A stretch of DNA of 64,000 bases from Fibrella forsythiae (GTDB lineage Bacteria; Bacteroidota; Bacteroidia; Cytophagales; Spirosomataceae): NCBI RefSeq assembly GCF_017353175.1, contig NZ_JAFMYW010000002.1, positions 1,178,001 to 1,242,000 on the forward strand. Direction: 5' to 3'. The notes under the pieces were generated by a model. It did no database searches. It saw nothing but the letters and a program-made list of their open reading frames with translations, and was not told the DNA's origin. The position numbers were made by a program, and so were the translations under genes. This document shows, one piece after another, positions 34,528 through 43,603 of this stretch; position 1 is the stretch's first letter; each line of letters starts with the position of its first letter.

Positions 34528-35727
34528 CTATTCTGCATCGGTCACAATCAACTGAACTGTTCCATCGGCAAACCGGGCCTGCACGTCATCGCCCGGCCTG
34601 AACGCATCGGCACTCGTTAGAATCTGACCGTTCCGGCTTAGCAGCGCATAACCACGCCGCAACACATTGATCGGGTCAAGATGCCGCACGGTGGTTGCTT
34701 TTTCGGCTAGTTCAACATGGCGGTTGCGTAGGTACGTTTGTGTGCCATACCGAAACCGGTCGGTCAGAATATCTACTTCTTCGCGGGCGTTCTGCATGGC
34801 TACCCGGCTGGCCTCAGCCACACGATAGGCCAGTTGCAGACAGTTTTCTTCAAATATCCGGTTATGTTCAATTAGGAATACAGCTGCTTTCGTAGGCGTT
34901 TTTACGCTCTGATGGCACATCATATCGGTAATGCTGATGTTCCGGTCATGGCCAATACCAGCCAGAATGGGGTAGGGGAAACTTGCTACTGCCACGCCCA
35001 TCCGCAGGGTGTCAAATGCGCCAAAATCGAGCTGAGAGCCCCCGCCACGCACAATCACAACGGCATCGTAGGGGGTTGCACGCCCGGCAATCTGTTCCAG
35101 TTGGGTACAAATAGCCTTGTCGGCGCCCTGGCCTTGTACCTGGGTCAGGTATTCGTCGATAACAAACTGATAACCCCAGGGGTTGTTGGCCAGCTCCTGC
35201 CGGAAATCGCGCCAGCCGTCGGAGTTGGGGGCGGTGATGAGTGCAATGCGTTGCCAAACCGCCGGCCGGTCGAGCATCTGATTGCTGGTAATGTACTGTC
35301 CCTGATCGAGCCAAACGTATTGCGAATGCTCACGTACCAGGGTATCCAGAACAGCCTGCCGTTCCCGTTCGATATTGCCCATTGTATAGGCGTGGTCTAT
35401 CTGGTGAATCTCCAGCCGCATGCCATAAATCGGACTGTAGGTGACCGACACGAGCATCAGCAACTGAATATTTCGGGCAAAGGCAACGCCGGTAGCGGCT
35501 TCAAACGCGCGCAGAATCGGGTAGTTTTTTCGCCAGATAACCGCGTCGAGTTTGGCTACTGTCTGATTGCCTTCGCGTTCTACCAGCCCCAGAAAACAGT
35601 ATTGCCGGTCGGGGTAATTCTTGATATCGCTGGTTTCGGCCAGAACCCACATGGCTTTCCCACCGAAATTCTCTTCCAGAACGGAGTCAATCGTATACGC
35701 AAGGTCGGATAGGCGAATTGGAGACAT
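34528..35727 (-). CDS. xseA: Exodeoxyribonuclease VII large subunit
   Basis: The catalytic subunit of exonuclease VII, in DNA repair and clean-up of single-stranded DNA. 399 residues. An N-terminal OB-fold (about 1-100, IRLSDLAYTIDSVLEENFGGKAMWVLAETSD) is followed by the nuclease core with RIALITAPNSDGWRDF near 155 and DAVVIVRGGGSQLDFGAFD near 226-244, which carries the conserved Gly-rich and Asp residues; GIGHDRNISITDMM follows. The chain is a little shorter than E. coli XseA in its coiled-coil region. The xseA-xseB order is usual. Confidence 0.95.
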   Translation of the reverse strand: MSPIRLSDLAYTIDSVLEENFGGKAMWVLAETSDIKNYPDRQYCFLGLVEREGNQTVAKLDAVIWRKNYPILRAFEAATGVAFARNIQLLMLVSVTYSPIYGMRLEIHQIDHAYTMGNIERERQAVLDTLVREHSQYVWLDQGQYITSNQMLDRPAVWQRIALITAPNSDGWRDFRQELANNPWGYQFVIDEYLTQVQGQGADKAICTQLEQIAGRATPYDAVVIVRGGGSQLDFGAFDTLRMGVAVASFPYPILAGIGHDRNISITDMMCHQSVKTPTKAAVFLIEHNRIFEENCLQLAYRVAEASRVAMQNAREEVDILTDRFRYGTQTYLRNRHVELAEKATTVRHLDPINVLRRGYALLSRNGQILTSADAFRPGDDVQARFADGTVQLIVTDAE

Positions 35728-35803
35728 AGTTATTTACGAATTACAATGGGCGAGGTACGATGTAATCTGGTAGAGGGAAAAATCGTAATTCGTCCGTCGT
35801 AAA

Positions 35804-36772
35804 TCAGCAACATCCACCGCCATCGTAAAAATACGTTGACGGTGAAATGAAAATATCGTCGCGGCCAAGAGCGGCCAGGGCTCCTGCTGTTTTGTCGCAA
35901 ACGGCCAACGGTTGATTTGGCAGCAAAACGTGCCCTTTATGGTCGTCAAAATGGTCGTTATCGCCATAGTAAATGGCCGTGCGCCCGGTGAAGATACAGG
36001 GGCCATCTGCCGGCATTGGGTCTTTAATGGCACACACTTCTACGCTCTCGATATAAACCAGTTCACTAGTTGCGTAGTGATTGGGCGACAGGATCCGATA
36101 GGCCCGTTTAGCACGTACCTCCACGGTGCCGAACCCTACACGGGTGATCACATCCAGGTATTCGCTCAGAGGCAGCGAACCAGTCAGGCACAGGGCGCGC
36201 AGCCGGTCATCATTGCGAAGTGCCTCCGACATGGGCTGTTCGCAGGTAGGGTCTGACATAACGAGCCGACCGTGCGGTTTCAAGACCCGGTATACTTCTT
36301 CGAGGGCTACGCGCAGGTCATCGGCCTTGAAAATATTGAACAGGCAGTTCTGAGCGGCTACATCAACGGTATTGCTGGCAACGGGCAGGGCCAGCGCGCT
36401 ACCTTTACGAATATCCATAAATTCGCGCCGGAACCAGTCGTTCTGAGCTTCAGCCTCAACCAGGTTTGCCTGGCAGGCTGCCAGCATTTCGTCAACAATG
36501 TCAACGCCAATGATAGCCCCCGGCCTCCGGCTGAAATAAGCAAACTGAAGCAGTTCCATACCGCCGCCGATACCAACATACAGCACCGTTGGGTCGTTTA
36601 CCAGATCGCGCGGATTTACGGTGCTGCCGCAACCATAATTCATCTCCAGCATCCGTTTGGGAATACTCAGGCCGGGAAGTTGCCAAACCGGATTGGTGGT
36701 ACAGCATAAGCCCACATCCGGGGTTTCGGCAGCCTGTTTATACACGTCAACGGTAGCATCGAGGTAAGACAT
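35804..36772 (-). CDS. arsM: Arsenosugar biosynthesis arsenite methyltransferase ArsM
   Basis: A SAM-dependent methyltransferase of the ArsM type used for arsenosugar formation. 322 residues. Arsenic-binding thiols are likely Cys 23/Cys 24 (GLCCT) and Cys 48 (NYGCGSTVNP), with a further Cys in SDPTCEQP. The SAM site is TVLYVGIGGGMELLQFA near 62-78. A C-terminal extension from about 225 carries a unique domain ending FYDGGGCC. It is the last gene of a minus-strand trio after an ArsS radical SAM gene and an AhpD-like gene, the combination that defines arsenosugar loci. The methyltransferase call is firm; the arsenic role rests on family and context. Confidence 0.88.
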   Translation of the reverse strand: MSYLDATVDVYKQAAETPDVGLCCTTNPVWQLPGLSIPKRMLEMNYGCGSTVNPRDLVNDPTVLYVGIGGGMELLQFAYFSRRPGAIIGVDIVDEMLAACQANLVEAEAQNDWFRREFMDIRKGSALALPVASNTVDVAAQNCLFNIFKADDLRVALEEVYRVLKPHGRLVMSDPTCEQPMSEALRNDDRLRALCLTGSLPLSEYLDVITRVGFGTVEVRAKRAYRILSPNHYATSELVYIESVEVCAIKDPMPADGPCIFTGRTAIYYGDNDHFDDHKGHVLLPNQPLAVCDKTAGALAALGRDDIFISPSTYFYDGGGCC

Positions 36773-36838
36773 AAGGGATTTGAATGGGTAGCCACCCCGG
36801 CTGGAGCGGTCGTGGTTTTAGATGATGGATTGACTCTT

Positions 36839-37894
36839 TCAGGCTGTAGCGCCGCCGCAGCTCGAACCGGCCCCGGCTGTGCAGGCGTAGCAATGCTCAT
36901 TCACGATGATGCTGCGCTTCGCCAACTTATCGGCATCGAAATCGCGGATGTGGGTAATCTGACTGGCCACGTTGAGGTCGAGCATCTGATTGAAATCGCA
37001 GTCGTAGAGTTGACCGTCCCAGCCAATCGAAATGGTATTGCGGCACATCACGCCTGCCGCCGCCGACGGATTAAAGGAGTTTACCAGTTTTTCCATGTAC
37101 CCGTCGTAATTGCCCGATGTGATCAGGTAATCCAGATAACGACTTACAGGTACGTTGGTAATGGCGTATAGATCGTTGAAAACCAGGCCGAACTCGTCAG
37201 ATAGAACCCGTTTGAACTGCCGTTTCAGGCTGCCTTGATCACCGGGTAAGAAGGCGCCGTTCGGATTGTAAACCAGATTCAGTATCAGACCGGATTCTTC
37301 CTGACCGTAGCCCACATCGTTGAGCATTTTCATGGCCCGGATCGAATCGGCAAACACGCCTTTGCCCCGTTGCCGGTCTGTTTTATCGGCATTGTAGAAA
37401 GGCAGCGAACTGACAACCTCGATTTGATGATCCCGGAAAAATTCGGGCAGGTCGTGGTATTTCGGATTGGCCACGATGATGGTCAGATTGCAGCGCACGA
37501 TGACGTGCCGGCCAAGCCTGGTTAGCTCCTCGACAAACCAGCGGAAATTGGGGTTCATTTCGGGAGCGCCGCCCGTTAGGTCAACCGTTGGGATGCTCGT
37601 TTTCGCCAGCGCATCGAGGCATTGCTGCATCGTTTCGCGGGTCATGATCTCTTTCCGATCGGGCCCCGCATCGACATGGCAATGGCGGCAAACCTGATTG
37701 CACATCTTACCCACGTTTACCTGAAAGATGTCGATCTGCGTTGGTGTCAGCGGAAAAAGATCAACATCGTCAAGCTTTTCCCGAAAGCTGGGTAACCCCA
37801 GTTTACTGAAGGTGTCATTCCCGATGAAATCGAGTTGCGCGGCTGAACTAGCCAACGTGTGTCCGGCGGCTTTTAATGATTTCGTCGTTGACAT
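36839..37894 (-). CDS. arsS: Arsenosugar biosynthesis radical SAM protein ArsS
   Basis: A radical SAM enzyme thought to link an adenosyl-derived ribose to dimethylarsenite in arsenosugar synthesis. Taking the ATG at 37894 (351 residues; an in-frame upstream ATG at 37939 is possible), the [4Fe-4S] motif is Cys 65, Cys 69 and Cys 72 in KMCNQVCRHCHVDAGPDR. GGAPEMNP is the SAM-binding GGE-like motif. The C-terminus CYACTAGAGSSCGGATA holds three further cysteines, for an auxiliary cluster or substrate binding. In some organisms a family member carries selenocysteine in this region; here all are ordinary cysteine codons. It is 66 bases upstream of arsM. Confidence 0.9.
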   Translation of the reverse strand: MSTTKSLKAAGHTLASSAAQLDFIGNDTFSKLGLPSFREKLDDVDLFPLTPTQIDIFQVNVGKMCNQVCRHCHVDAGPDRKEIMTRETMQQCLDALAKTSIPTVDLTGGAPEMNPNFRWFVEELTRLGRHVIVRCNLTIIVANPKYHDLPEFFRDHQIEVVSSLPFYNADKTDRQRGKGVFADSIRAMKMLNDVGYGQEESGLILNLVYNPNGAFLPGDQGSLKRQFKRVLSDEFGLVFNDLYAITNVPVSRYLDYLITSGNYDGYMEKLVNSFNPSAAAGVMCRNTISIGWDGQLYDCDFNQMLDLNVASQITHIRDFDADKLAKRSIIVNEHCYACTAGAGSSCGGATA

Positions 37895-37950
37895 AGGTGA
37901 AGCGATATACGTGCAGAATAAGTCTGCTGCCAGACTCAATTTGGTATGAA

Positions 37951-38283
37951 TTACATGCTTAACTCTTTGGCCTTGTTCATCATCTGAACACCGTGGACCA
38001 GCGTGGCGCCTCCGCGGATTGCTGCGGCAACGTGAACGGCTTCCATCATTTCCTGTTCTGAACAGCCTTTTTCGAGTGTATCACTGGTGTAGGCATCAAT
38101 GCAATAAGGACACTGAACGGTATGCGATACGGCCAGGGCAATCAATGATTTCTCCCGGGCGGTGAGGGCTCCTTCGGCGAAAACGGCTCCGTAATAGGCG
38201 AAGAACTTGTCGGCAAATTCTTTTTGGAATTCACCAATCTGGCCAAACTTTTTGAGGTCAGCGGGGTCGTAATACGTTTGCAT
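37951..38283 (-). CDS. AhpD-like carboxymuconolactone decarboxylase family protein, arsenosugar-associated
   Basis: A 110-residue AhpD-fold protein with the active-site CxxC in CPYCIDAYT (near residues 58-61) and the following AVHVAAAIRGGATLVHG helix. The start at 38283 (MQTYYDPADLKKFGQIG) is preferred over a longer frame reaching 38367, because the upstream part overlaps the pheS terminator. Members found next to ArsS/ArsM are annotated as arsenosugar-associated peroxidase-like proteins; a thiol-redox role in handling arsenic is likely but unproven. It is the first gene of the arsenosugar operon. Confidence 0.85.
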   Translation of the reverse strand: MQTYYDPADLKKFGQIGEFQKEFADKFFAYYGAVFAEGALTAREKSLIALAVSHTVQCPYCIDAYTSDTLEKGCSEQEMMEAVHVAAAIRGGATLVHGVQMMNKAKELSM

Positions 38284-38320
38284 GGTCAGGTGTTTTATTG
38301 ATATACGTGAAAAGATGAAG

Positions 38321-38392
38321 AGCGAATGCCCCAACGGGTAAAAAAATGATAGTTTAATTTCGACCATTCTTTTACCCGTTGGGGCATTCGCT
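38321..38392. terminator. 23-bp perfect inverted repeat after pheS
   Basis: Arms at 38321-38343 and 38370-38392 pair perfectly over 23 bases (start AGCGAATGCCCCAACGGG) with a 26-base loop. It lies just past the pheS stop and within the leader of the arsenosugar operon. It probably ends pheS transcription; a role in controlling entry into the arsenosugar genes is also possible. Confidence 0.7.
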
Positions 38393-38399
38393 GTTTGTA

Positions 38400-39458
38400 T
38401 CAGAGCCCTTCAAACTGCCGAAGGAAGCGGACGTCATTTTCGAAATAAAGACGTAGGTCACGTACCTGATACTTCAGCATCGTGATGCGTTCGATACCCA
38501 TACCGAAGGCGAAGCCGGTGTACTCGTTGGGATCGATACCGCAGTTTTCCAATACGTTCGGATCAACCATGCCCGAGCCTGCAATTTCGACCCAGCCGGT
38601 ATGTTTACACACGTTACAGCCACTACCTCCGCAGATCTGGCACGAGATATCGATCTCGGCGCTGGGCTCGGTGAAGGGGAAGTACGATGGGCGGAAACGG
38701 ATCCTGGTGTCTTTGGTAAACAACTCTTTCACAAAGTGGTAGAGCGTGTCTTTCAGGTCTTTGAACCCCACGTTCCGGTCTATGTAAATACCTTCGACCT
38801 GGTGGAACTGGCAGTGTGCCCGCGCCGAAATGGCTTCGTTCCGGTATACCCGGCCTGGCATGATGGACCGGATCGGCCTGAACCCGCCCGGGCTGTTGCG
38901 CACGTGCTCCATCAGACGAATCTGCACGTTCGAGGTGTGGGTACGTAGCAGCATATCGTCGGACACGGTGCCTCCCGATTTGTCAACAAAAAACGTGTCC
39001 TGCATTTCGCGGGCAGGGTGATTGTCAGGGAAATTCAAGGCCCCGAAATTGTACCAGTCCGATTCGATTTCCGGACCGTCGGAAACATTGAAGCCAATAC
39101 GTTCAAAGATCTGAATGATCCGCTGCCGCACCAGACTCAGCGGGTGTTGCGTACCGGTCAGGTTCGGAATAACGGGCAGGGTCAGATCAACGGCGGGTTG
39201 CGAGCCGGCCTGTTGCTGCTGGGCTTCAACCTGTTCCTGAAAAGCCGTGAACCGATCCTGTGCCAGATTTTTCAGGCCATTCAACTGCTGACCTAATGCC
39301 CGGCGGTCGTCGGCAGCGGCTGTTTTAAGCCCATCGAACAATTCGGTTATGGCCCCTTTTTTGCTCAGGTAGCGCAGCCGGTATTGCTCCAGTTCGTCTT
39401 TGGTAGTTACGGTCGCCTGTTCAATTTCGGCGTATAATTGGGCAATAGTTTCAGTCAT
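38400..39458 (-). CDS. pheS: Phenylalanyl-tRNA synthetase alpha subunit
   Basis: The catalytic alpha chain of the alpha2-beta2 PheRS that charges tRNA-Phe. 352 residues. An N-terminal coiled coil (about 1-90) binds tRNA. Class II motif 2 lies around PIRSIMPGRVYRNEAISARA and motif 3 is GFAFGMGIERITML near the end. The segment CQICGGSGCNVCKHTGWVEI contains four cysteines that look like a metal-binding insert typical of this lineage. The start at 39458 is well placed. A palindromic intergenic repeat lies upstream. pheT is not in the window. Confidence 0.97.
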   Translation of the reverse strand: MTETIAQLYAEIEQATVTTKDELEQYRLRYLSKKGAITELFDGLKTAAADDRRALGQQLNGLKNLAQDRFTAFQEQVEAQQQQAGSQPAVDLTLPVIPNLTGTQHPLSLVRQRIIQIFERIGFNVSDGPEIESDWYNFGALNFPDNHPAREMQDTFFVDKSGGTVSDDMLLRTHTSNVQIRLMEHVRNSPGGFRPIRSIMPGRVYRNEAISARAHCQFHQVEGIYIDRNVGFKDLKDTLYHFVKELFTKDTRIRFRPSYFPFTEPSAEIDISCQICGGSGCNVCKHTGWVEIAGSGMVDPNVLENCGIDPNEYTGFAFGMGIERITMLKYQVRDLRLYFENDVRFLRQFEGL

Positions 39459-39474
39459 AGAAAGGAGTCTTCTG

Positions 39475-39551
39475 TTTTCAGTCTTCTGTCTTTTGTTGCT
39501 CTGCCATTCAGCGTGCTCTGATGGGTGTAATAGAAGGCTGAAAACTGAAAA
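39475..39551. repeat. Imperfect intergenic palindrome, copy B
   Basis: This spacer shares the exact 16-mer TTCTGTCTTTTGTTGC (39484-39499) with the palindrome at 1384-1482. Its arms (39475-39499 and 39527-39551) pair imperfectly. It lies between the sensor kinase gene and pheS. It is evidence for a small dispersed intergenic repeat family. Confidence 0.55.
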
Positions 39552-39594
39552 ACGTTTAGCAAAGATACGCCTTCAATGCCGATCTCTCGATGCA

Positions 39595-41751
39595 TCAGCC
39601 TTTCAGGGGTAACTGAATGATGAAGGTTGTTTGTTCGCCCGGGGTGGTCTCTACCGAGAGGGTGCCTCCGTGGCCTTTGGTAATAATATCGAAACTCAGG
39701 CTCAGGCCCAGGCCCGTCCCTTCGCCGGTGGGTTTGGTGGTAAAAAAAGGCTGAAAAATCTTCCGCTGTAGCTCAACCGGAATGCCGTTGCCATTATCCT
39801 GAATCCGCAATTCGAGCCCGTCGGCATGTTGCCGGGTAACAAACCAAACCGTTGGAAAATACCCTGTAGGGTTTGCCTTCGCTTTTTCGCGAACGGCATA
39901 AAACGCGTTATTGAACAGGTTCAGCAGCACCCGGCCCACATCCTGACTAACTACGTTCACGTGTTCGAGCAGTGGGTCGAGGCTGGTGTGGAGCGTGGCA
40001 TTAAAGGCTTTGTCTTTGGCCCGCAACCCATGATAACTCAGGCGCAGGTATTCGTCGCCAAGGGCATTAAGGTCTGTTTTTTCTTTTTCGCCACTGCTGG
40101 TTCGCGAGTGCTGTAGCATGCCCCGAACAATACTCGCCGCCCGTTGCCCGTGCTGACTGATCTTACTGACGTTCTGGTGAATATCGCCCAGTAGTTCGGC
40201 TTCCAGTTCAGGATCGCGTTCATCGGCCGGGCGTACATGTTCCTGCTTTAATTCGTCGAGCAGTTCGGTGGAGATCTCGGCGAAGTTGTTGACAAAATTG
40301 AGCGGGTTCTGAATTTCGTGGGCAATGCCGGCCGTAAGCTCACCCAGCGACGCCATTTTTTCGCGTTGCACCAGTTGGGTCTGCGTTTCGCGGAGATTTT
40401 GCAACGACTGGTTGAGCTTTGCCGTACGCCGGGCTACCTGTTGTTCCAGCAATTCTTTCTGCTGGGTCAGGATAGATTCCTTCTCGGTCGATAGCTTTTC
40501 TACTTCGGCCAGCCTGTTCTGTAAATCCCGATTGGTGAGGTCATGTTCTTTTGCCAGTAAAATGGCCAGTACGGCCGGAATAGAAATGGCCATGATGGTT
40601 GGCAGGATACCATAATCGGAGTTGGCCAGTTTCCAGTAGTTCAGCATGGCGATGATGATGCTGCCCAGCACAGCGATGCCCAGCACGACCGAGCCGCTGA
40701 TGAGTACCAGTACGGCATTGTATTGCTTGTTCCGAATGGCAATCAGACTGATTCGGAACCCATCCAGAAACAGTAGTACCAATGACAGCGCCCGCATGCC
40801 GGTTATGCCAATCGCTACAGGTCGCGGCATGGCTGGCAGACCCGTTAGCAGGGCAACGAGCAGCGTAAAACCAGCCAGAATGCCGAAAAGCGGTCCCCGT
40901 TTTTGTTGCAGATAGCTGTAGTAGGTAGCCAGAATCATGACGGCAAAACCCGTATTGAACAACGTACCCAGAAAATCGGCCCAACTGGCGGCGGTCAGGT
41001 TTCGCAGGTAATAAGGCAGGTCGGTTGCTACGGTTCCCAGACAGGAAAGCAGCATGGTGGTGCCAAAGATCAGGTTGATCGTGCGGCGGCGATAGAAGTA
41101 GTACAGGAAGTGAATGGCCGCCAGCATGAGCGATAACCCCACGATCAGATATTCTTCCAGGGTGCGGGTATGAACCTCATCGGCAATGCCGACAACAAAC
41201 CCGGTTGGGTGACTTATTTCAATGTCGAAGGTGCGCTTGTCTTCAATGTAGCGTGGCACAAACCCCGTGTTTGGGTACGTGGCAAAGCGAACAGCCAGTA
41301 AATGAGACCCGGCTGGCAACGCAGGCAACAGGCACATGTCGCCACGCACTCGCTTGTGTTTCACGGTTGTCTCTGCCGACGTACCTATGGTGCCAAAGCG
41401 GGCCACGAACCGACCGTCTACGTATAATTCGGCGGCACCATTCATATGGACGAACAGCGGAATAGGCTGGTTCGCTACGGCCGAATCGAGTTGAAGCGTA
41501 AGCCGGAACCAACTGTGTTGCGCCTTAGCTACCTGTGCCAAACGATTGATGCTTCGATTCAGGCGAAGAGTATCCCATTGGCTGTCGTTGAGGGTAGGGC
41601 TGGCCCAGGCCATATTGTCGCCGGCGTGCCATCGCCATACCAGCCGGGGAAATAACCCTTCAGCCGGAATACTGTCTATTCTGTATACACCTGGTTGGGC
41701 AAGTGAACGGTGGCAGCAGACCAGCAGTAAAAACAGTAAAACAATGCGCAT
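39595..41751 (-). CDS. Sensor histidine kinase with 7TM-DISM sensor
   Basis: A 718-residue kinase. A signal peptide (about 1-18) is followed by an extracytoplasmic beta-rich sensor with HMNGAAELYVDGRFVARFG, resembling the 7TMR-DISM extracellular domain. Seven TM helices span about 205-405. A coiled coil follows (LQNRLAEVEKLSTEKESILTQ...), then HisKA with the phospho-acceptor His in AGIAHEIQNPLNFVNNFAEIS and an HATPase domain with NLFNNAFYAV, DNGNGIP and GEGTGLGLSL. Such kinases sense ligands, often carbohydrates. No response regulator is adjacent. Confidence 0.9.
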   Translation of the reverse strand: MRIVLLFLLLVCCHRSLAQPGVYRIDSIPAEGLFPRLVWRWHAGDNMAWASPTLNDSQWDTLRLNRSINRLAQVAKAQHSWFRLTLQLDSAVANQPIPLFVHMNGAAELYVDGRFVARFGTIGTSAETTVKHKRVRGDMCLLPALPAGSHLLAVRFATYPNTGFVPRYIEDKRTFDIEISHPTGFVVGIADEVHTRTLEEYLIVGLSLMLAAIHFLYYFYRRRTINLIFGTTMLLSCLGTVATDLPYYLRNLTAASWADFLGTLFNTGFAVMILATYYSYLQQKRGPLFGILAGFTLLVALLTGLPAMPRPVAIGITGMRALSLVLLFLDGFRISLIAIRNKQYNAVLVLISGSVVLGIAVLGSIIIAMLNYWKLANSDYGILPTIMAISIPAVLAILLAKEHDLTNRDLQNRLAEVEKLSTEKESILTQQKELLEQQVARRTAKLNQSLQNLRETQTQLVQREKMASLGELTAGIAHEIQNPLNFVNNFAEISTELLDELKQEHVRPADERDPELEAELLGDIHQNVSKISQHGQRAASIVRGMLQHSRTSSGEKEKTDLNALGDEYLRLSYHGLRAKDKAFNATLHTSLDPLLEHVNVVSQDVGRVLLNLFNNAFYAVREKAKANPTGYFPTVWFVTRQHADGLELRIQDNGNGIPVELQRKIFQPFFTTKPTGEGTGLGLSLSFDIITKGHGGTLSVETTPGEQTTFIIQLPLKG

Positions 41752-41835
41752 GGGAGGTCGCCAGGGTAGTAGTAGTCTGCAAATTAATTGATCTAAGCTG
41801 AACTGCAGACTTCGCTAGGGAACAAAGGAAACATT

Positions 41836-41891
41836 GGCAAGCCCGAACCGGTAGCGGTATGCGTTCACGACGCTCCAGGTTCAGGCTTGCC
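41836..41891. terminator. Hairpin downstream of threonine aldolase gene
   Basis: 14-base arms (GGCAAGCCCGAACC at 41836-41849 and its complement at 41878-41891, one mismatch) lie after the threonine aldolase stop on the minus strand. There is no strong T run; it may be a terminator or processing hairpin. Confidence 0.5.
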
Positions 41892-41938
41892 TGACTCATG
41901 CAGTCGCGTGCCTGTGTGCCGAACCCGACGTGTTTTTG

Positions 41939-42967
41939 TCAGGAAGCAACGGCCAGTCTGGATACCGACTGCTCAAAGGCCGCAACATCGTCGTCGGTGA
42001 GGTCGAGGTGGGTGACGAAGCGAACCAGTTGGGGGCCAAAAGCAACAGCCAGAATACCCTGCTCTTTTAGCCGGGCCAGGTAGTCGGTATTCGTAATGCC
42101 ATTTACCAAACGAATGATGGCGATGTTGGTCTCCACAGGTAGTACTTCGGCCACTTCAGGCTGACCGGCCAGGATCTGCCCAATTTGCCGGGCACGGGCG
42201 TGGTCTACTTTCAGCCGCTCAATGTTGTGGTCGAGCGCGTAAATGCCCGCTGCCGCCAGAAAACCGGCCTGCCGCCAGCCGCCGCCCATCAGCTTCCGGA
42301 ACCGTTTTGCCTGCATAATGAACGTACCTGACCCAAGCAGTAGCGATCCCACCGGGCAACCCAGGCCTTTGGAAAGGCAGATGCTGATCGAATCGAATAA
42401 CCGTCCGTACGCCTCTGGCGCGTCGCCGGTTTCAACCAGCGCATTGAACAGCCGGGCTCCGTCCAGGTGAAGCGCCAGACCGTGTTCATTGCAGAGTTGG
42501 CGGATGGCGGCTAGCTCAGGCAGCGTGTAATAACAGCCACCGCCTTTATTGACTGTGTTTTCGAGCGATACCAGCCGGGAAATGGGCCGGTGAACGTCGG
42601 TGGGGTTGTTGATCGCCGGGGCAATGAGTTCGGGGGTGAGTTTACCGCGTTCACCCGCCAGCAGTGCCACCGAGGCAAGCGCATTAACGGCAATACCGCC
42701 CCCTTCATACAGGTACACGTGCGAAATCTGGTCGCAGATGACTTCGTCGCCCGGCCGAACGTGGGTACGTATGGCCAGCTGATTGGTCATCGTGCCCGAG
42801 GGGCAGAACAAAGCGGCTTCCATGCCAAACAGACGGGCGGCTTTCTGTTCAAGCGCGTTCACGGTTGGGTCTTCGCCAAAGACATCGTCGCCAACAGGAG
42901 CGGCCATCATGGCAGCCAGCATCGCTGGCGTGGGGCGGGTAACGGTATCGCTGCGGAGATCGATCAT
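41939..42967 (-). CDS. ltaE: Low-specificity L-threonine aldolase
   Basis: A PLP-dependent enzyme (fold type I) that splits threonine and allo-threonine to glycine and acetaldehyde. 342 residues. The start [13 protein letters not shown] is typical. PLP contacts are GTMTNQ (58-63), Asp 169 in [10 protein letters not shown] and the Schiff-base Lys 200 in [14 protein letters not shown]. Everything expected is intact. It is monocistronic on the minus strand, divergent from the tssE gene. Confidence 0.94.
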   Translation of the reverse strand: MIDLRSDTVTRPTPAMLAAMMAAPVGDDVFGEDPTVNALEQKAARLFGMEAALFCPSGTMTNQLAIRTHVRPGDEVICDQISHVYLYEGGGIAVNALASVALLAGERGKLTPELIAPAINNPTDVHRPISRLVSLENTVNKGGGCYYTLPELAAIRQLCNEHGLALHLDGARLFNALVETGDAPEAYGRLFDSISICLSKGLGCPVGSLLLGSGTFIMQAKRFRKLMGGGWRQAGFLAAAGIYALDHNIERLKVDHARARQIGQILAGQPEVAEVLPVETNIAIIRLVNGITNTDYLARLKEQGILAVAFGPQLVRFVTHLDLTDDDVAAFEQSVSRLAVAS

Positions 42968-43144
42968 AGGTCAGTTATCAAAAAACAGTTATCAGTAAAC
43001 AGCGTTGCTAAATTAGCTATCCGGCCGTTGGCAGCGGTGATAATTGTTGACTGACCCTGAAAATGAACATACCGTAAGCTCGGACATGTTTACTTATTCG
43101 ACATGGAAACTATACTTTGCCGGCGATTTTCTAGTTTTGAGAGT

Positions 43145-43600
43145 ATGGCCGACGAATTTTATAATCTCCCGCTCCGGTTAGACCTGATCACCAGAGGGCA
43201 GGCCGCCAAAGAGGTTACCCATGCCCGGCAGGTCACCTGCTCAATGGATGATTCGATCAGAAACAACCTGTACCTCATAACAACCACGCAATACAACGAG
43301 GCGCGCTATGATGGGCGGTTCGGCTGTACTATCTGGGACGATGATTTTAGCGCCGGGAATGATTCCGTCTATATTCTCTGGACAGATCGCATCGAGAAGT
43401 CGCTGATGGCCGCTATCCGCCGCTATGAACCCCGGCTCGACCGAGTCAAGGTGGAAGTGAGCGTTGATCGGGAAGGAACCCCGGATGCGCATAAGCTGGT
43501 TAGAATCAGAGTGTTGGCCGAGGTGGCCCCGTCGAACCGGCGGCCGTTTGTGTTTCAACGTGAAATTGCCGTGGCACCTTTCACCACCAAAATCAGGTAA
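43145..43600 (+). CDS. tssE: GPW/gp25 family baseplate protein, TssE-like
   Basis: A 151-residue homologue of the T4 gp25/TssE sheath-initiator wedge protein of contractile injection machines. The ATG at 43145 (MADEFYNLPLRLDLITRGQ) is preferred over an upstream ATG at 43103. The VTHARQVTCSMDDSIRNNLYLITTT region and the C-terminal IRVLAEVAPSNRRPFVFQREI strand fit the gp25-like fold, where an EPR-type loop is usual; here it is replaced by DREGTPDAHKL-like sequence. It is immediately followed by tssF and tssG, so the baseplate assignment rests mostly on context plus fold. Confidence 0.78.
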   Translation: MADEFYNLPLRLDLITRGQAAKEVTHARQVTCSMDDSIRNNLYLITTTQYNEARYDGRFGCTIWDDDFSAGNDSVYILWTDRIEKSLMAAIRRYEPRLDRVKVEVSVDREGTPDAHKLVRIRVLAEVAPSNRRPFVFQREIAVAPFTTKIR

Positions 43601-43603
43601 GCA

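Noticed and set aside
42968-43144. Weak inverted repeat (GGTCAGT near 42970 with ACTGACC near 43050) and AACAGTTATCAGT repeats before tssE
   Set aside because: Arms are short and interrupted; too weak to call a terminator or operator.
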